In this document: positions 59,001 to 64,000 of the stretch, piece after piece
Layout: each line of letters opens with the position of its first letter
Numbering within the stretch: the stretch's first letter is position 1
Source of the DNA: Agelas oroides
Taxonomy: Eukaryota > Porifera > Demospongiae > Agelasida > Agelasidae
NCBI GenBank assembly: GCA_949130485.1
Contig: OX422192.1
Location: 4,906,085-4,970,084, forward strand
DNA length: 64,000 nucleotides
Direction: 5' to 3'
Notes under the pieces: generated by a model
The model's database searches: none
Told to the model about the DNA's origin: nothing
What the model saw: only the letters and a program-made list of their open reading frames with translations
Program-made: the position numbers and the translations under genes

Positions 59001-59190
59001 TGATTTCTTCCAGCGCCATTTCAACCGCAGGCACTGTTCCCGATGAGACGTACTGCCCGCCAAAAGACGTGATAAAGGCGATGTACAACTCTGTCGTGTT
59101 GTTGGCCGCAACCTGACTTCTTGCATGGTGCAGCTGCAGCAAGCAAAGCAACCATGCCATCGAAACACCCGTTCTCCACGACGCAACCAT
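30658..59190 (-). CDS. GABA-B-like metabotropic receptor (class C GPCR), 16 exons, 1228 residues
   Basis: A plasma-membrane receptor of the GABA-B type; the ligand cannot be inferred. Exons (minus, 5' to 3'): 59190-58942, 52995-52858, 51896-51726, 51650-51540, 50196-50131, 49868-49653, 49439-49372, 48627-48498, 48215-48116, 47996-47898, 46857-46713, 44019-43893, 42664-42569, 35631-35500, 35320-35000, 32175-30658. All junctions are GT-AG and all phases match. Residues 1-25 are a signal peptide and about 30-450 a Venus-flytrap domain (PAVEMALEEINSR, LGCGCSVATQPVAEI, YIWITLGWY). There is no cysteine-rich domain, as in GABA-B receptors. Membrane segments lie near 468-494, 506-528, 544-568, 577-602, 636-656, 671-691 and 701-722, the last ending FIPK. 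Cys539 and Cys629 are placed for the conserved TM3-ECL2 disulfide. The cytosolic tail 724-1228 is exceptional: about 420 residues of TDRA/TA/TDAA repeats, then a 51-residue coiled coil. The join of FIPK to MVKIYREVERRHVAEM supports the tail exon. Confidence 0.88.
30816..32100. repeat. 1.28-kb hexamer-based coding minisatellite
   Basis: Built from GTAGCTCTATCA (12 bp) and the hexamers GTAGCA, GCATCA and GTATCA. Every unit is a multiple of six, so no frame is lost anywhere in the array. Higher-order blocks are visible: the part 31140-31400 recurs nearly unchanged at 31620-31900. All three frames on one or the other strand stay open (492, 505 and 452 codons); only the minus frame joined to the receptor is supported. 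Confidence 0.95.
33373..33773. mobile_element. 401-bp foldback element with exact 9-bp target duplication
   Basis: Ends TAGCCTCGTTCCCAGGCC and its complement; the arms are near-identical inverted copies of about 130 bp, including GTGCGTGACGTCAGGTAGAC. Flanked by TCTCTAGTA on both sides (33364-33372 and 33774-33782). The near-identity of the arms and exact flanks suggest a recent insertion. Confidence 0.92.
34040..34250. repeat. Lone diverged arm of the 2.45-kb element family
   Basis: Matches the right arm of 21555-24004 in order: GGAGGCTGCT, TTACTTGTTCTCTT, CCCTTGATGTGCT, ACTCTCTGAAT and AAGTCTGTACATA. Confidence 0.7.
34290..34495. repeat. Tandem repeat, about 65-bp unit, three copies
   Basis: Units carry AATGGGA(A/G)CC(C)TCAT, TATAAATGGGAGCCTTCA and AATGTAGCC; the third copy is more diverged. 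Confidence 0.75.
35000..35320 (-). CDS. Receptor exon 15: ECL2, TM5-TM7
   Basis: Residues 617-723. MCYG supplies the ECL2 cysteine (629). TM5-TM7 end in FTFIPK, the class C TM7 signature (FxPK). Acceptor ATGTAG, donor GTATGT. Confidence 0.92.
35500..35631 (-). CDS. Receptor exon 14: TM4
   Basis: Residues 573-616. AIRQWQLVLVVLVAMSTLIL then CMEVADMYVAHP, matching [30 protein letters not shown]. Acceptor CCTCCAG, donor GTATGT. Confidence 0.9.
37480..37738. mobile_element. 259-bp foldback element with exact 9-bp target duplication
   Basis: Left end TAGCCTCATTCCCAGCCT, right end GGCCTGGGAACGAGGCTA, flanked by CATAAGCCT (37471-37479 and 37739-37747). The left arm has a partial tandem duplication of the GGAAGACCAGC segment. 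Confidence 0.9.
37993..38225. mobile_element. 233-bp MITE, CAAGGGGTAGTCAC ends
   Basis: CAAGGGGTAGTCAC at 37993 is exactly inverted at 38212-38225. GTCTTA lies directly outside both ends (37987-37992 and 38226-38231). Noncoding. Confidence 0.75.
38734..38813. mobile_element. 80-bp foldback element, degenerate left end
   Basis: Right end GGCCTGGGAACGAGGCTA is typical. The left end TAGTATTGCTCCCAGGCC has changed. The flanks do not match, so one end may have been replaced. Confidence 0.55.
38983..40554 (+). CDS. LINE polyprotein, N-terminal part: Cys cluster and start of reverse transcriptase
   Basis: 523 codons from ATG 38983. Residues 7-40 contain a dense cysteine cluster (GCCRCNRGGRCRNCSCRKN, SQCSSCLPG) reminiscent of CXC/tesmin-type zinc domains, presumably nucleic-acid binding. 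Later, GAAGPSGLDAAGWKRL, ALDKRPGVRPIGIGETARRI and motif A belong to the polymerase fingers and palm. The frame ends just past motif A. Confidence 0.85.
   Translation: MLRTRGCCRCNRGGRCRNCSCRKNGSQCSSCLPGRLGRCKNQGVTVNIGMNIDGNDHTAHTTTLTLHSLDSVDDNSTGIVKVVSRDRVVNGRQIDLDPTHIDGSTALSHDHISTHCVNGSDGNHGASVLRHVVCELPPYEEAAAPNFQRGEIDAETFSHSIECCYAEVVHWKRNLFKIPSGKAGKAFVRELSRLFHAFGDSSAMECVALKAAMVLPALLLQRPHVKSKAKDHSTHLERGLKLWEKGDINSLVIEARTIQRQREKRTTMTNEAKSEGQMARTFSKLMMEGKVKAALRILAQDGNGGMLPLNNEVLEALREKHPARKPAVPSALITSDSRSQEPSHFILYDQLDGQLIRKTALKTDGAAGPSGLDAAGWKRLCTSFQYASTDLCDAMASTARRLCCSFIDPKSLSAFVACRLVALDKRPGVRPIGIGETARRIIGKAILTTIRDDIQEAAGPLQLCAGQEAGCEAAVHAMHQMFESPDVEAAILVDASNAFNTLNRENALRNIQYLCPPPFNCTD
40598..41902 (+). 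CDS. LINE polyprotein, middle part: polymerase motifs B-E and endonuclease
   Basis: 434 codons. Motif B (TTQGHPLAM) is near the start, then YADDSAACGD, the primer-grip region GKWHLGGALG, a helical thumb, the CxC-H-C knuckle (41595-41640) and the nuclease aspartate in LDIVAENF (about 41805). Sequence past FWGRDRQNA leaves the family pattern. Confidence 0.85.
   Translation: MISEEGTTQGHPLAMAMYAIGILPLIQSLSNENTKQVWYADDSAACGDLTNLRFWWDHLAKVGPNYGYQPNASKTWLVVKEGKFDDAISAFEGTGVNITLEGKWHLGGALGTRSFIESYVQKLVSEWVRELERLSSFAVSQPHAAYAAFTHGFTSKWTFLVRTTPDIGTLLKPLEDTIRLKFLPALTGQNAPNNTERDLLALPARLGGIGIIDPTQLTASHYTTSRNVSAPLVSLILQQSTSYPAYCKELQRKAKSDAYQAKRQHETTCANDLFNKIPHNQQRALEASKEKGASSWLSSLPIAEHGFALHKGAFRDALCLRYGWRPPHLPSNCVCGKQYTIEHALSCACGGLPSIRHNELRDITAQLLTETCHGVGIEPLLQPLEDEQLRHRTANREDGARLDIVAENFWGRDRQNAIRTESPRHHSGSMLQKK
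41844..42227 (+). CDS. LINE polyprotein, C-terminal part
   Basis: In this frame the family-like segment runs from RGTTLVQCYRRNEQEKKRAY to SLLRSAIMCIRGSRSS, then a non-conserved end. The ATG at 41844 is not a real start; the segment belongs to the preceding frame's protein. Confidence 0.7.
   Translation: MQYAPSHRGTTLVQCYRRNEQEKKRAYEERVREVEHGSFSPLIFSTSGGMGPIATVVYKRIATLIAEKRDQPYSRALFWIRCKLSFSLLRSAIMCIRGSRSSYHHPAGMIGEAIDLTCSEGRIVSSQ
42569..42664 (-). CDS. Receptor exon 13: TM3
   Basis: Residues 541-572. IRAWTQLTGYSLCFGTIMVM equals [20 protein letters not shown]; it ends in the basic loop GRKK. Acceptor TATGTCAG, donor GTAAGA. Confidence 0.9.
43893..44019 (-). CDS. Receptor exon 12: TM2 and start of TM3
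   Basis: Residues 498-540. GPNLYYLMVIGATLL equals QPNLNNLTAVGCSL of GABA-B TM2. IYCH carries the disulfide Cys539. Acceptor TCTCAAG, donor GTGAGT. Confidence 0.9.
44275..44696. mobile_element. hAT-like MITE related to the ends of 55973-58758
   Basis: Begins CAGGGCCGCCGGAAGC. Its right end, read inverted, is CATAGGCACCGGAACCGG and then GGTCCGGCTGGTCCGGCC, nearly identical to 55983-56006. No clean 8-bp duplication. It lies in receptor intron 11. Confidence 0.55.
44697..46712 (-). other. Rest of receptor intron 11; nothing recognised
   Basis: The 157-codon plus-strand ORF at 44953-45426 has no recognisable domain. A palindromic GGGGCTCGC/GCTCGCCCC motif lies at about 45204-45225. Confidence 0.4.
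46713..46857 (-). CDS. Receptor exon 11: TM1
   Basis: Residues 450-498. GGIPLDGTPLQMF is the short linker that replaces the cysteine-rich domain, then TM1 from ILFITYTI to FIIIF, ending FRNR. Acceptor CCTCCAG, donor GTGAGT. Confidence 0.88.
47320..47410. repeat. Third copy of the GGCATGC-CCCC / GAGATTGCTTCTG repeat
   Basis: GGGGACATGCCCCCCCC followed by CTGAGATTGCTTCTGG, as at 1650 and 1855. In receptor intron 10. Confidence 0.45.
47898..47996 (-). CDS. Receptor exon 10
   Basis: Residues 417-450, containing VAYVSLNGSQFIYGY, the last strands of the flytrap domain. Acceptor TTTGCAG, donor GTATGT; phase 1 on both sides. Confidence 0.82.
48116..48215 (-). CDS. Receptor exon 9
   Basis: Residues 384-417. 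GPVGFNENGTRL equals G.VVFDA.GTR, followed by a diverged surface segment with two N-glycosylation sequons (NGT, NSS). Acceptor TCTACAG, donor GTATGT. Confidence 0.85.
48498..48627 (-). CDS. Receptor exon 8
   Basis: Residues 340-383. LSLDNFNYQTT, QEIQAQLNDTNFRFIGVS match LEDFNYNNQTI..QIY.AMNSSSFEGVSG. Strong acceptor CTTCCCCACAG, donor GTATGT. Confidence 0.88.
49372..49439 (-). CDS. Receptor exon 7 (68 bp)
   Basis: Residues 318-340 (last codon split). SYDALWTLAFAVNL equals the family's AYDAIWALALALN. Acceptor TTCTAAG, donor GTAAAT; both are weak but the phase fits exactly with exon 8. Confidence 0.75.
49653..49868 (-). CDS. Receptor exon 6
   Basis: Residues 246-317. YIWITLGWYHKQWW equals the GABA-B motif YVWFLIGWYADNWW, followed by VNCTDDELERLLERTIAI. 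The acceptor is taken as CGCAAAG/GCTGTG, the only AG giving phase 0. It is preceded by CA repeats instead of a pyrimidine tract. Donor GTGAGT. Confidence 0.85.
49881..50027. repeat. (TG)n microsatellite just upstream of receptor exon 6
   Basis: About 147 bases of TG repeats with GTGG interruptions at the left. On the gene strand this is a CA run ending 12 bases before the exon 6 acceptor. Confidence 0.97.
50131..50196 (-). CDS. Receptor exon 5 (66 bp)
   Basis: Residues 224-245, TPEIRVYFLNMYAQHARRVM, matching the strand-helix [21 protein letters not shown]. Acceptor TTTACAG, donor GTGAGT. Confidence 0.82.
51540..51650 (-). CDS. Receptor exon 4
   Basis: Residues 187-223, starting TTQLIEHNLRNAGIFLD, equal to the family's TTEDLEKRVKEAGIEI. 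The intron before it is only 75 bp. Acceptor CAATCAG, donor GTGAGT. Confidence 0.88.
51726..51896 (-). CDS. Receptor exon 3
   Basis: Residues 130-186. LSYASATSSLNDRTRFPNFW matches the GABA-B block SY.S.SPALS.R.RFP.FFRT. YGWMQLKIITQDESLFTS follows. Acceptor CATACAG, donor GTAAGT. Confidence 0.9.
52070..52096. mobile_element. 27-bp minimal foldback element
   Basis: Consists of little more than the two ends (TAGCCTCGTTCCC joined to GGGAACGAGCCTA). Flanks ATCTAAAGC and AGCTCAAGC match at 7 of 9 positions. In receptor intron 2. Confidence 0.7.
52858..52995 (-). CDS. Receptor exon 2
   Basis: Residues 84-129, acceptor CTTCAG, donor GTAATC. KLAVLGCGCSVATQPVAEI corresponds to the GABA-B segment that forms the first lobe wall (ILMPGCSSVSTLVAEAA), followed by HHWNIT. 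Confidence 0.88.
53172..53342. mobile_element. 171-bp hAT-type MITE with exact 8-bp target duplication
   Basis: CAGTGGCGTAGC ... GGCTACGCCACTG flanked by CATGTAGC (53164-53171 and 53343-53350). The CA(G)TG ends and 8-bp duplication are characteristic of hAT elements. Partial relatives lie at about 51966 and 36260. Confidence 0.9.
55459..55954. mobile_element. 496-bp inverted-repeat element containing a 20-bp tandem repeat
   Basis: ATGGGGTGCCATATGTCAAA at the left is inverted at the right; ATGTTCC flanks both sides (55452-55458 and 55955-55961). Inside, ATATATCATGATATTTAGCT repeats about seven times (55611-55745). A 45-bp block (TTTCTGGTGCCGTATATTCC) brackets that array on both sides in direct orientation. 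Confidence 0.8.
55973..58758. mobile_element. 2.8-kb hAT-like composite inverted-repeat element
   Basis: Begins CAGGGGCGGCGGAA and ends with the inverse. Subterminal GGTCCGG, TTCAAACGGT, CCGGTTACGTCA and a 540-bp block (about 56120-56640 against 57510-58050) are inverted copies. CAGGG-type ends suggest hAT, but the 8-bp flanks (TAGTTATG, TTGTGCAT) do not match. The interior 56640-57510 carries the repeat shared with 14408-14580. No transposase ORF. A younger MITE (58188-58399) is nested in the right arm. Confidence 0.7.
58188..58399. mobile_element. 212-bp hAT-like MITE
   Basis: CAGTGGAGTAGGAACC ... GGTTCCTACTCCACTG. TAGTA lies outside both ends (GTAGTAC if the first and last base are counted as flank). 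The interior is C- and G-run rich. TTAGGG-like repeats just upstream (58140-58165) are too irregular to be telomeric. Confidence 0.75.
58763..58832. repeat. 70-bp foldback
   Basis: GTGCATGTACACTGTTAC and its exact inverse GTAACAGTGTACATGCAC enclose about 34 bases. Abuts the right end of the 2.8-kb composite, 110 bp from receptor exon 1. Confidence 0.75.
58942..59190 (-). CDS. Receptor exon 1: signal peptide and start of ligand domain
   Basis: Residues 1-83. The hydrophobic core MAWLLCLLQL is followed by HHARS, a likely cleavage site. PAVEMALEEINSR and LPNYKL are the hallmark first helix and strand of GABA-B-type flytrap domains. Donor CAG/GTAGCT. The ATG at 59190 is chosen because it is the most upstream one in frame with the signal peptide; MSMAW-type internal starts (residue 11) are possible. 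Confidence 0.85.
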
Positions 59191-59501
59191 ACTTACAAAC
59201 TTGGCAATCCTTCTCTCTGTTTCGTAATAGAAGTTAAAATTGAGTAATCAAATGCCGGAAGTTAGCAGTTAGCGGTTGGCGGAAATAAAAAAATTATCGC
59301 TGTTCTAGGACAGATCGAACAATTCCCTTATTCATTCTCTCCAAGCAAGGGTTTGAGGCAGAGGAGGTCTGACACATTGACAAGTATAACAGAATGCACA
59401 CCACAGTTCGGTGACGTAGCCAGGTCACCAACGAAGCCAGGGCACACTGCATGGGCACACTGCGTTTCTGAAAACTAGGCTAATATGAGGTGGTCTTGGG
59501 C
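59191..59501. other. 5' flank of the receptor gene
   Basis: No TATA box at a convincing distance and no coding sequence. The stretch is moderately AT-rich. Confidence 0.4.
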
Positions 59502-59838
59502 TAGTCTCGCGTGGCCACACCCATTTCTGCAAGAGAGGGAAGGGGTCTGGTAACTTCTGTTACAGCAGTTTGTTGCCCCGCACTGTGGAGTGCGTTCCAA
59601 TCACAGCGCAGTATTCGGTCACATGAGTGCTGTTATCACAACTTCAATAGGAAATTACAAGGTGTAAATCAACTGTGAAACCACAAGCAGCTGCTTCGTC
59701 AATCTTCCCGAGATAATTATGCGGCCTTAGCGCTTACGCAATGCGAGTAAATGAAATTCCTGTGCTACGAGCGGCTGCAACGAAGGTTACCAGACCCCTT
59801 CCCTCTCTTGCGGAACGGGGTGTGGCCACGCGAGACTA
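59502..59838. mobile_element. 337-bp inverted-repeat element with exact 9-bp target duplication
   Basis: TAGTCTCGCGTGGCCACACC and the inverse ending CGAGACTA, with arms of about 65 bp (GCAAGAGAGGGAAGGGGTCT shared). Flanked by GTCTTGGGC (59493-59501 and 59839-59847). The ends TAGTCTCG resemble the TAGCCTCG family. Confidence 0.9.
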
Positions 59839-59985
59839 GTCTTGGGCATGTTCCCCAAAACATTTTTTTGGCATCGCCGTCGATATTGCGCTTTTGACAG
59901 GTAGGTATTGCTTACATGCTGCATCAATTCCAATGATGCAGAAAAAGGTACGTAACATTGTTTTCTCATGTGCATGGTATCATCT

Positions 59986-60738
59986 ATATGGATTCCAAAG
60001 TGAACAAAATTGCATCACTGAAATAAAAGACATGTTCGAAATACAAAAAACAACAACAACATAGTGCAATGTTCAAAATGCAGGAACCTCATGCGCAAAA
60101 TGCACAAATGTTATGGTCAAAATGCACAAACATTATCCTAAAATACACAAACATTGTGCTCAAATACACAAAACTCATGATTTTCGCAATTCCGCTGGTA
60201 GAAGAGCTAATTGTACAAAAAGTACAAAAAGTACACAATCGTGCAGGTGCAATCACTCACTGATTGGTCACACTTGTGACAATTTGCTGTAAACTACATT
60301 CACAATGTAACTTGTGACAACAATTTGCTGTAAATTACACAATGTACTGTAGCTTGTATACAACCATAAAAATGCGAAAACATTACCTTTGTGTATTTTG
60401 AGCACGTTTGCGTATTTGACCACGTTTGTGTATTTTGAGCACGTTTGTGTATTTTGAGCACGTTTGTGTATTTTGAGCACATTTGTGTATTTTGAGCACA
60501 TTTGTGTATTTTGAGCACAACGTTTGTGTATTTTGAGCATATTATTTGTGTGTTTTGAGCACAACATTTGTGTGTTTTGAGCACAACATTTGTGTACTTT
60601 GAGCATGTCATTTGTGTAGTTTGAGGATAACATTTGTGCATTTTGCACACAAGGTTCTTGCATTTTGAACTTTTTTGTATTTCGAACACAGCATGTCTTT
60701 TATTTCAGTAATGCAATTTTGTCCACTTTGGAATTCCA
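59986..60738. mobile_element. 753-bp inverted-repeat element whose arms contain a minisatellite
   Basis: TATCATCT flanks both sides (59978-59985 and 60739-60746). Terminal arms share GATTCCAAAGTGAACAAAAT, GAAATAAAAGACATGTTCGA and onward. The left arm continues into AAAATGCACAAA units (60075-60175). The right arm continues into about 14 inverse units, TTTGTGTATTTTGAGCAC (60385-60650). The minisatellite has thus grown unequally in the two arms. Confidence 0.85.
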
Positions 60739-60746
60739 TATCATCT

Positions 60747-61036
60747 GTGAATGAATATTTGTTTAGCTTGCTCTTTGGATTTTGTTGTCACTAAACACCT
60801 GTGCTGTGGGAGTTTGGAAGTTTTTACACATGTATAACTAACTCACAGTAGCATCTTTGTGGCAAACACATGCATGTGCTACTGAAATACATGACGACTG
60901 TAGCAAACATTTGGTCATAACAACATTTCTGTTTTTACTATAATATGCATTTTATATCAGAGAGTATATATAGGTATGTAGTGCACGCATGCATGTAATA
61001 CAAATGAATTTGAAGCAAATGACATGCTCTAATTGT
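60747..61036. other. 3' flank of the Kelch gene
   Basis: AT-rich, no ORF; presumably 3' untranslated sequence. Confidence 0.4.
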
Positions 61037-62400
61037 TCAATTAACATTGGCAATTTCTACTGTATCTGTCTCTTCACAACCATCAGTTGTGCCCCCCACC
61101 ACAATTAGTTTGTTGCCTGGGAGGACTGTCACTAGACATCTGTAACGAGAGATAGCCATGCGGCCAACAGTGTCCCAAGAGTAAGTCACTGGATTGTACA
61201 TGTAAATAGCGTCACTTTCCTTCTTGTCTGCATGTTGTCCACCAACGATTAGTAGCTGTCTTTGTAATGTAACACAGGTGGAACAAAAAACTGGTAGGTC
61301 AGTGATTGTGCTCCACACGAAATGGTTTCTGGTTATCGATACACTTGTCTTTGCCTCAACAATAGTCAGTGATTGGAGAAGTGCGCTCAGACTACAGACT
61401 AGCATGCACTTTGTTGAGTTGTGATGCTTCTCAATTCCTCTTACCAGGTAGATGTTGTCCCCGCAAACTGTGGCTGATGCAGAAGAGAGAGGGTATGGCA
61501 TGCTGCTGGCTGTAGACCACTGCAGAGTATCAGTATCCATCACTTCTATAGTTGACGATTCACCTCCCTCTCCTATCCCCCCTGCCACCACCAAGGCCTT
61601 TCCACTGTACACAACAGCAGCACCACATCGCTTGGTGGACATAGGTGGAAAATGTTCCACCCACTTCCTCTTCCCACCTTGTGTAGCCGCAAGACTGAAA
61701 ACTGAGCTGGTGTATTTATCATTAAAGAGAGTGGAGTACCGCCCACCAACAGCAGTCACAAACTCATTGACAACTGTCAGAGTGAAAGCATACATGGGAC
61801 AATCTGGAAGGGTAGACCACTCTTCTGTGTCTGAATTGTACGCTTGCACTTGTTTACTTTTTCCTGGTCTGAAGTATGCCACGCTGCCATGAATAGTTGC
61901 TGAACCTGCCCGCATTGTGCATGGTGCTGCCTTACACAATTTTAACTTCAGATTTAGTTTACTTTTCTGTGTTGCTGTTGACAGTTGCAAAGATTCCTCT
62001 TTTGTTGTAAGGATTTCCTGCTGTGGTGGAAATGAATTTTCTGCCACATTTACTCCATCTCTCTGCACCTGCTCACCGGCTGCCAACTGTTCTTTCTCTG
62101 GGAGTGGCCTTTCCAAGGCATATTTTGTTCCTTCGGTTTGTTGATGTTTCTCTTGCATTTGTTCATAAATGGCTTGTTCAAGTTTCTGCCTGAGTTGTTG
62201 TATGTCTTTTTGTTGTGCAGCTATGATTTCATCCTTCATTTGGATTTGAGCTTCATGTCGACATGTCCTTTCATGTAGCTGTTGTTGCAGTTTCTCCTTT
62301 GTTTTCTGCAGTTCCCTCATTTGCATCTCTCTGTCAACTATGGTACATGGTACTGCTTGTGTATCTTTGTCTTGAGCTTGCTGCACACTTTCACCATACA
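61037..62400 (-). CDS. Coiled-coil and Kelch-repeat protein, large 3' exon
   Basis: The exon follows a good acceptor (ATTTTAACAG) at 62401 and continues a split codon, so an upstream exon with the start is missing from this call; stop at 61037-61039. It encodes 453 residues. About 18-95 are a Gln/Glu/Lys-rich coiled coil (MRELQKTKEKLQQQL, KDIQQLRQKLEQAI), then a polar linker. From about 165 to the end come Kelch blades with the typical GG ... aromatic ... W pattern (YNSDTEEWSTLPDCP, VVAGGIGEGGESSTIEVMDT, LIVGGQHADKKESDAIYMYN, KLIVVGGTTDGCEETDTVEI). The last strand can close the propeller. Such proteins act as scaffolds or ubiquitin-ligase adaptors; no BTB, RING or B-box is visible in this exon, so the role is open. 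The exon is intact. Confidence 0.85.
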
Positions 62401-64000
62401 CTGTTAAAATAGAGGTGTGAAATTAACACCGGTAGTGTTAAAGTAAGCATATATCTGCAGTGCAAGTATCAACCCATGAGGTGTAGTATAACACTTGGTT
62501 GTTTAGTTCAGCACCAGCATGGCTTAGTGTAAACCACCAGTGAGTAGGATTGACACCAATGTGAGGTTCACATGATACACGCAAGAAAGGGAGGTGTTAT
62601 ACCAACACCAGGAGTGCTATTTATGTAGTGTTAAAGTTAACCCAGTAGGTGCAGTGTAGCACTACATGTTTTACTTTAGCCCTAACATAGTTTAATTTAA
62701 AACTTTAGTGTAGAAATAGCACCAACAGTAGGGTTTATAAGGTTCATACTCTAGTGCACCTCAGACAAGAATTTCCTGAGTACTTTTCATAAAACATACA
62801 GATAGCTACTTTATTACACACTTCCTTGGTTAATTTGCTACAATACATTGATGTTAACCACCTTGAAACAATTGCTGACATCAATTTGAAGGCGCTATAT
62901 ATCATGGACTTGCTAAAATTTGGAGTTAAACATATAGTAGTAAAACTCCAGACGCTTGCTGCGGTGGGAATCCGTGCAGAGATGCAGTTTCTAGCCTGCT
63001 GTGTCTCACTGGGTAAGTATTTCCGTGCTACGCATGCGCATACTGAACTTCGTACTTTGCACTTTGTACAATCGCGTGATTTTCGGCGCGCGGGCAGCGC
63101 AGCAGCTGCCGATTTCTCTTGTGTGCGATTTGAACCTTCTGTGGCCGTTCCCTGGTTTGTAACTTCTAACTTTTGTGATTCTAGCAACCTCCTACTGTTT
63201 TAAAGTAGTCGCTCTCGACGTTTAAAATGTGTGCGCATCCCGCGCATCCGAGTCGGCGTATCACTGATCGTCGAATCGGTGACTGTCGCATCAAGGACAG
63301 CTGGAAGATGAATGCCATAGTCAGCACGCACTGGGTTGGACTTCGCTCCCCCAGATTCCAACAGGAGAACAAACAATTCTGTATTGTTGGAGTCCTTCTA
63401 CCGCGAGCGACAGCAACAAGACAGTGGAATCAGCTATCATAGTGAGTTGCAAGCAATAAACTCTAGTGTGAACAAGACTAGGAGATTGCCACAGCATGCA
63501 TGCAGTACACAACCTGTATAACTGTATCTATAGGCTTATTGTTTATACCAACATGCAGTTGATTTCACTGTATGGAATGCCATTATACATATCTATATTT
63601 GTAGCTGCTCAAGAAGCTCAAAGCTGAGGATGTGCTAACAGGGAGTATCAACTGAGAGAAAATGAGGGGAAACGTTTGGAGTGGCAAAGCTGTGTGGACT
63701 AAGCCAATGACGACTTCTCTACTACAGGTGGTGGATAACATGGTAAGCAACATTCAACAGGAGCCACATGCGTGATTCAATTAAGGTTCATGTCAAAATA
63801 TTTTCATATGCCATCATTTTTACACAAAAATTGTTAACGTCGAAATTTTTTTAGCAGGGCAAGGGTGGATTGAGGGATTCAGCTGCTGATGAGCTACCAC
63901 TGGCCAAAGACATAGCTGTATTTGTGCCTACCATTAGGTACCTTGGCTACAATCGCTTGTGAAGGCAGATGAATAAAAAACGACTCCTTGGGCAGACTCT
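62401..64000. other. Upstream of the Kelch exon; first exon not found
   Basis: 62430-62740 contains irregular AACACCAGTAGTGTTA-like inverted repeats. 63000-63300 is CpG-rich and promoter-like. ORFs at 63227-63521 (plus) overlap in two frames without recognisable domains. A purine-rich segment after a TTAGCAG acceptor at 63858 stays open for 34 codons to 63962 but is unrecognised. Confidence 0.35.
62793..63012 (+). CDS. Possible SAM-like exon (weak)
   Basis: A plus-strand open segment ending at a consensus donor GTAAGT (63013). IADINLKALYIMDLLKFGVK followed by a basic-hydrophobic helix resembles the second half of a SAM domain (IDGxxLLxLTexDLkxLGI), with two or three residues missing. No acceptor with a good pyrimidine tract was identified, and it runs opposite to the Kelch gene. 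Confidence 0.2.

Noticed and set aside
1-64000. tRNA and rRNA genes
   Set aside because: No cloverleaf with A and B boxes and no rRNA-like conserved blocks were found by eye; a covariance-model scan would be decisive.

Overview
The window looks like nuclear DNA of an invertebrate animal, most likely a demosponge. It has split genes with standard GT-AG introns from 75 bp to 6.9 kb, no operons, a class C (GABA-B-like) receptor, a coiled-coil/Kelch protein of a kind common in sponges, and a very high load of small inverted-repeat transposons. The species assignment is an inference; no rRNA or organelle marker is present.

Three host genes can be supported. (1) A GABA-B-type receptor occupies 59190 to 30658 on the minus strand. 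I could join sixteen exons by consensus splice sites and phase into one 1228-residue reading frame: signal peptide, Venus-flytrap domain, seven membrane segments, and a 505-residue cytosolic tail made mostly of a Thr-Asp-Arg-Ala repeat that ends in a coiled coil. (2) On the plus strand at 17307-19338 lie the last three exons of inosine-5'-monophosphate dehydrogenase. One codon reads TAG where the family has a substrate-contacting glutamine. The last intron is filled by a 60-bp tandem repeat, each copy of which carries a full 3' splice site. (3) At 62400-61037 (minus) lies the large, probably last, coding exon of a coiled-coil/Kelch-repeat protein. A further unrecognised two-exon coding fragment lies at 9029-8647 (minus), and a 127-codon ORF sits inside an inverted-repeat element at 10148-11028.

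The rest is mobile and repetitive DNA. 0-6 kb: a broken THAP-type transposase at the left edge, then mostly unmarked sequence. 6.8-8.1 kb: a long minisatellite. 8.6-17 kb: two exons of an unknown gene, a LINE relic and several inverted-repeat elements. 17.3-19.4 kb: IMPDH tail. 19.4-29.2 kb: small foldback elements, a 2.45-kb element with a 10-bp target duplication, and a 2.64-kb inverted-repeat element inserted into a Merlin/IS1595-like transposase. 30.6-59.2 kb: the receptor gene, whose introns hold many elements, including an antisense LINE of the restriction-like-endonuclease type (38983-42368). 59.5-60.7 kb: two more inverted-repeat elements, one with a minisatellite in its arms. 61-62.4 kb: the Kelch gene.

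A recurrent theme is a foldback family with ends TAGCCTCG...CGAGGCTA. Several copies are flanked by exact 9-bp target duplications, and sizes range from 27 to about 400 bp. No tRNA, rRNA, CRISPR array or bacterial-type operon was seen.
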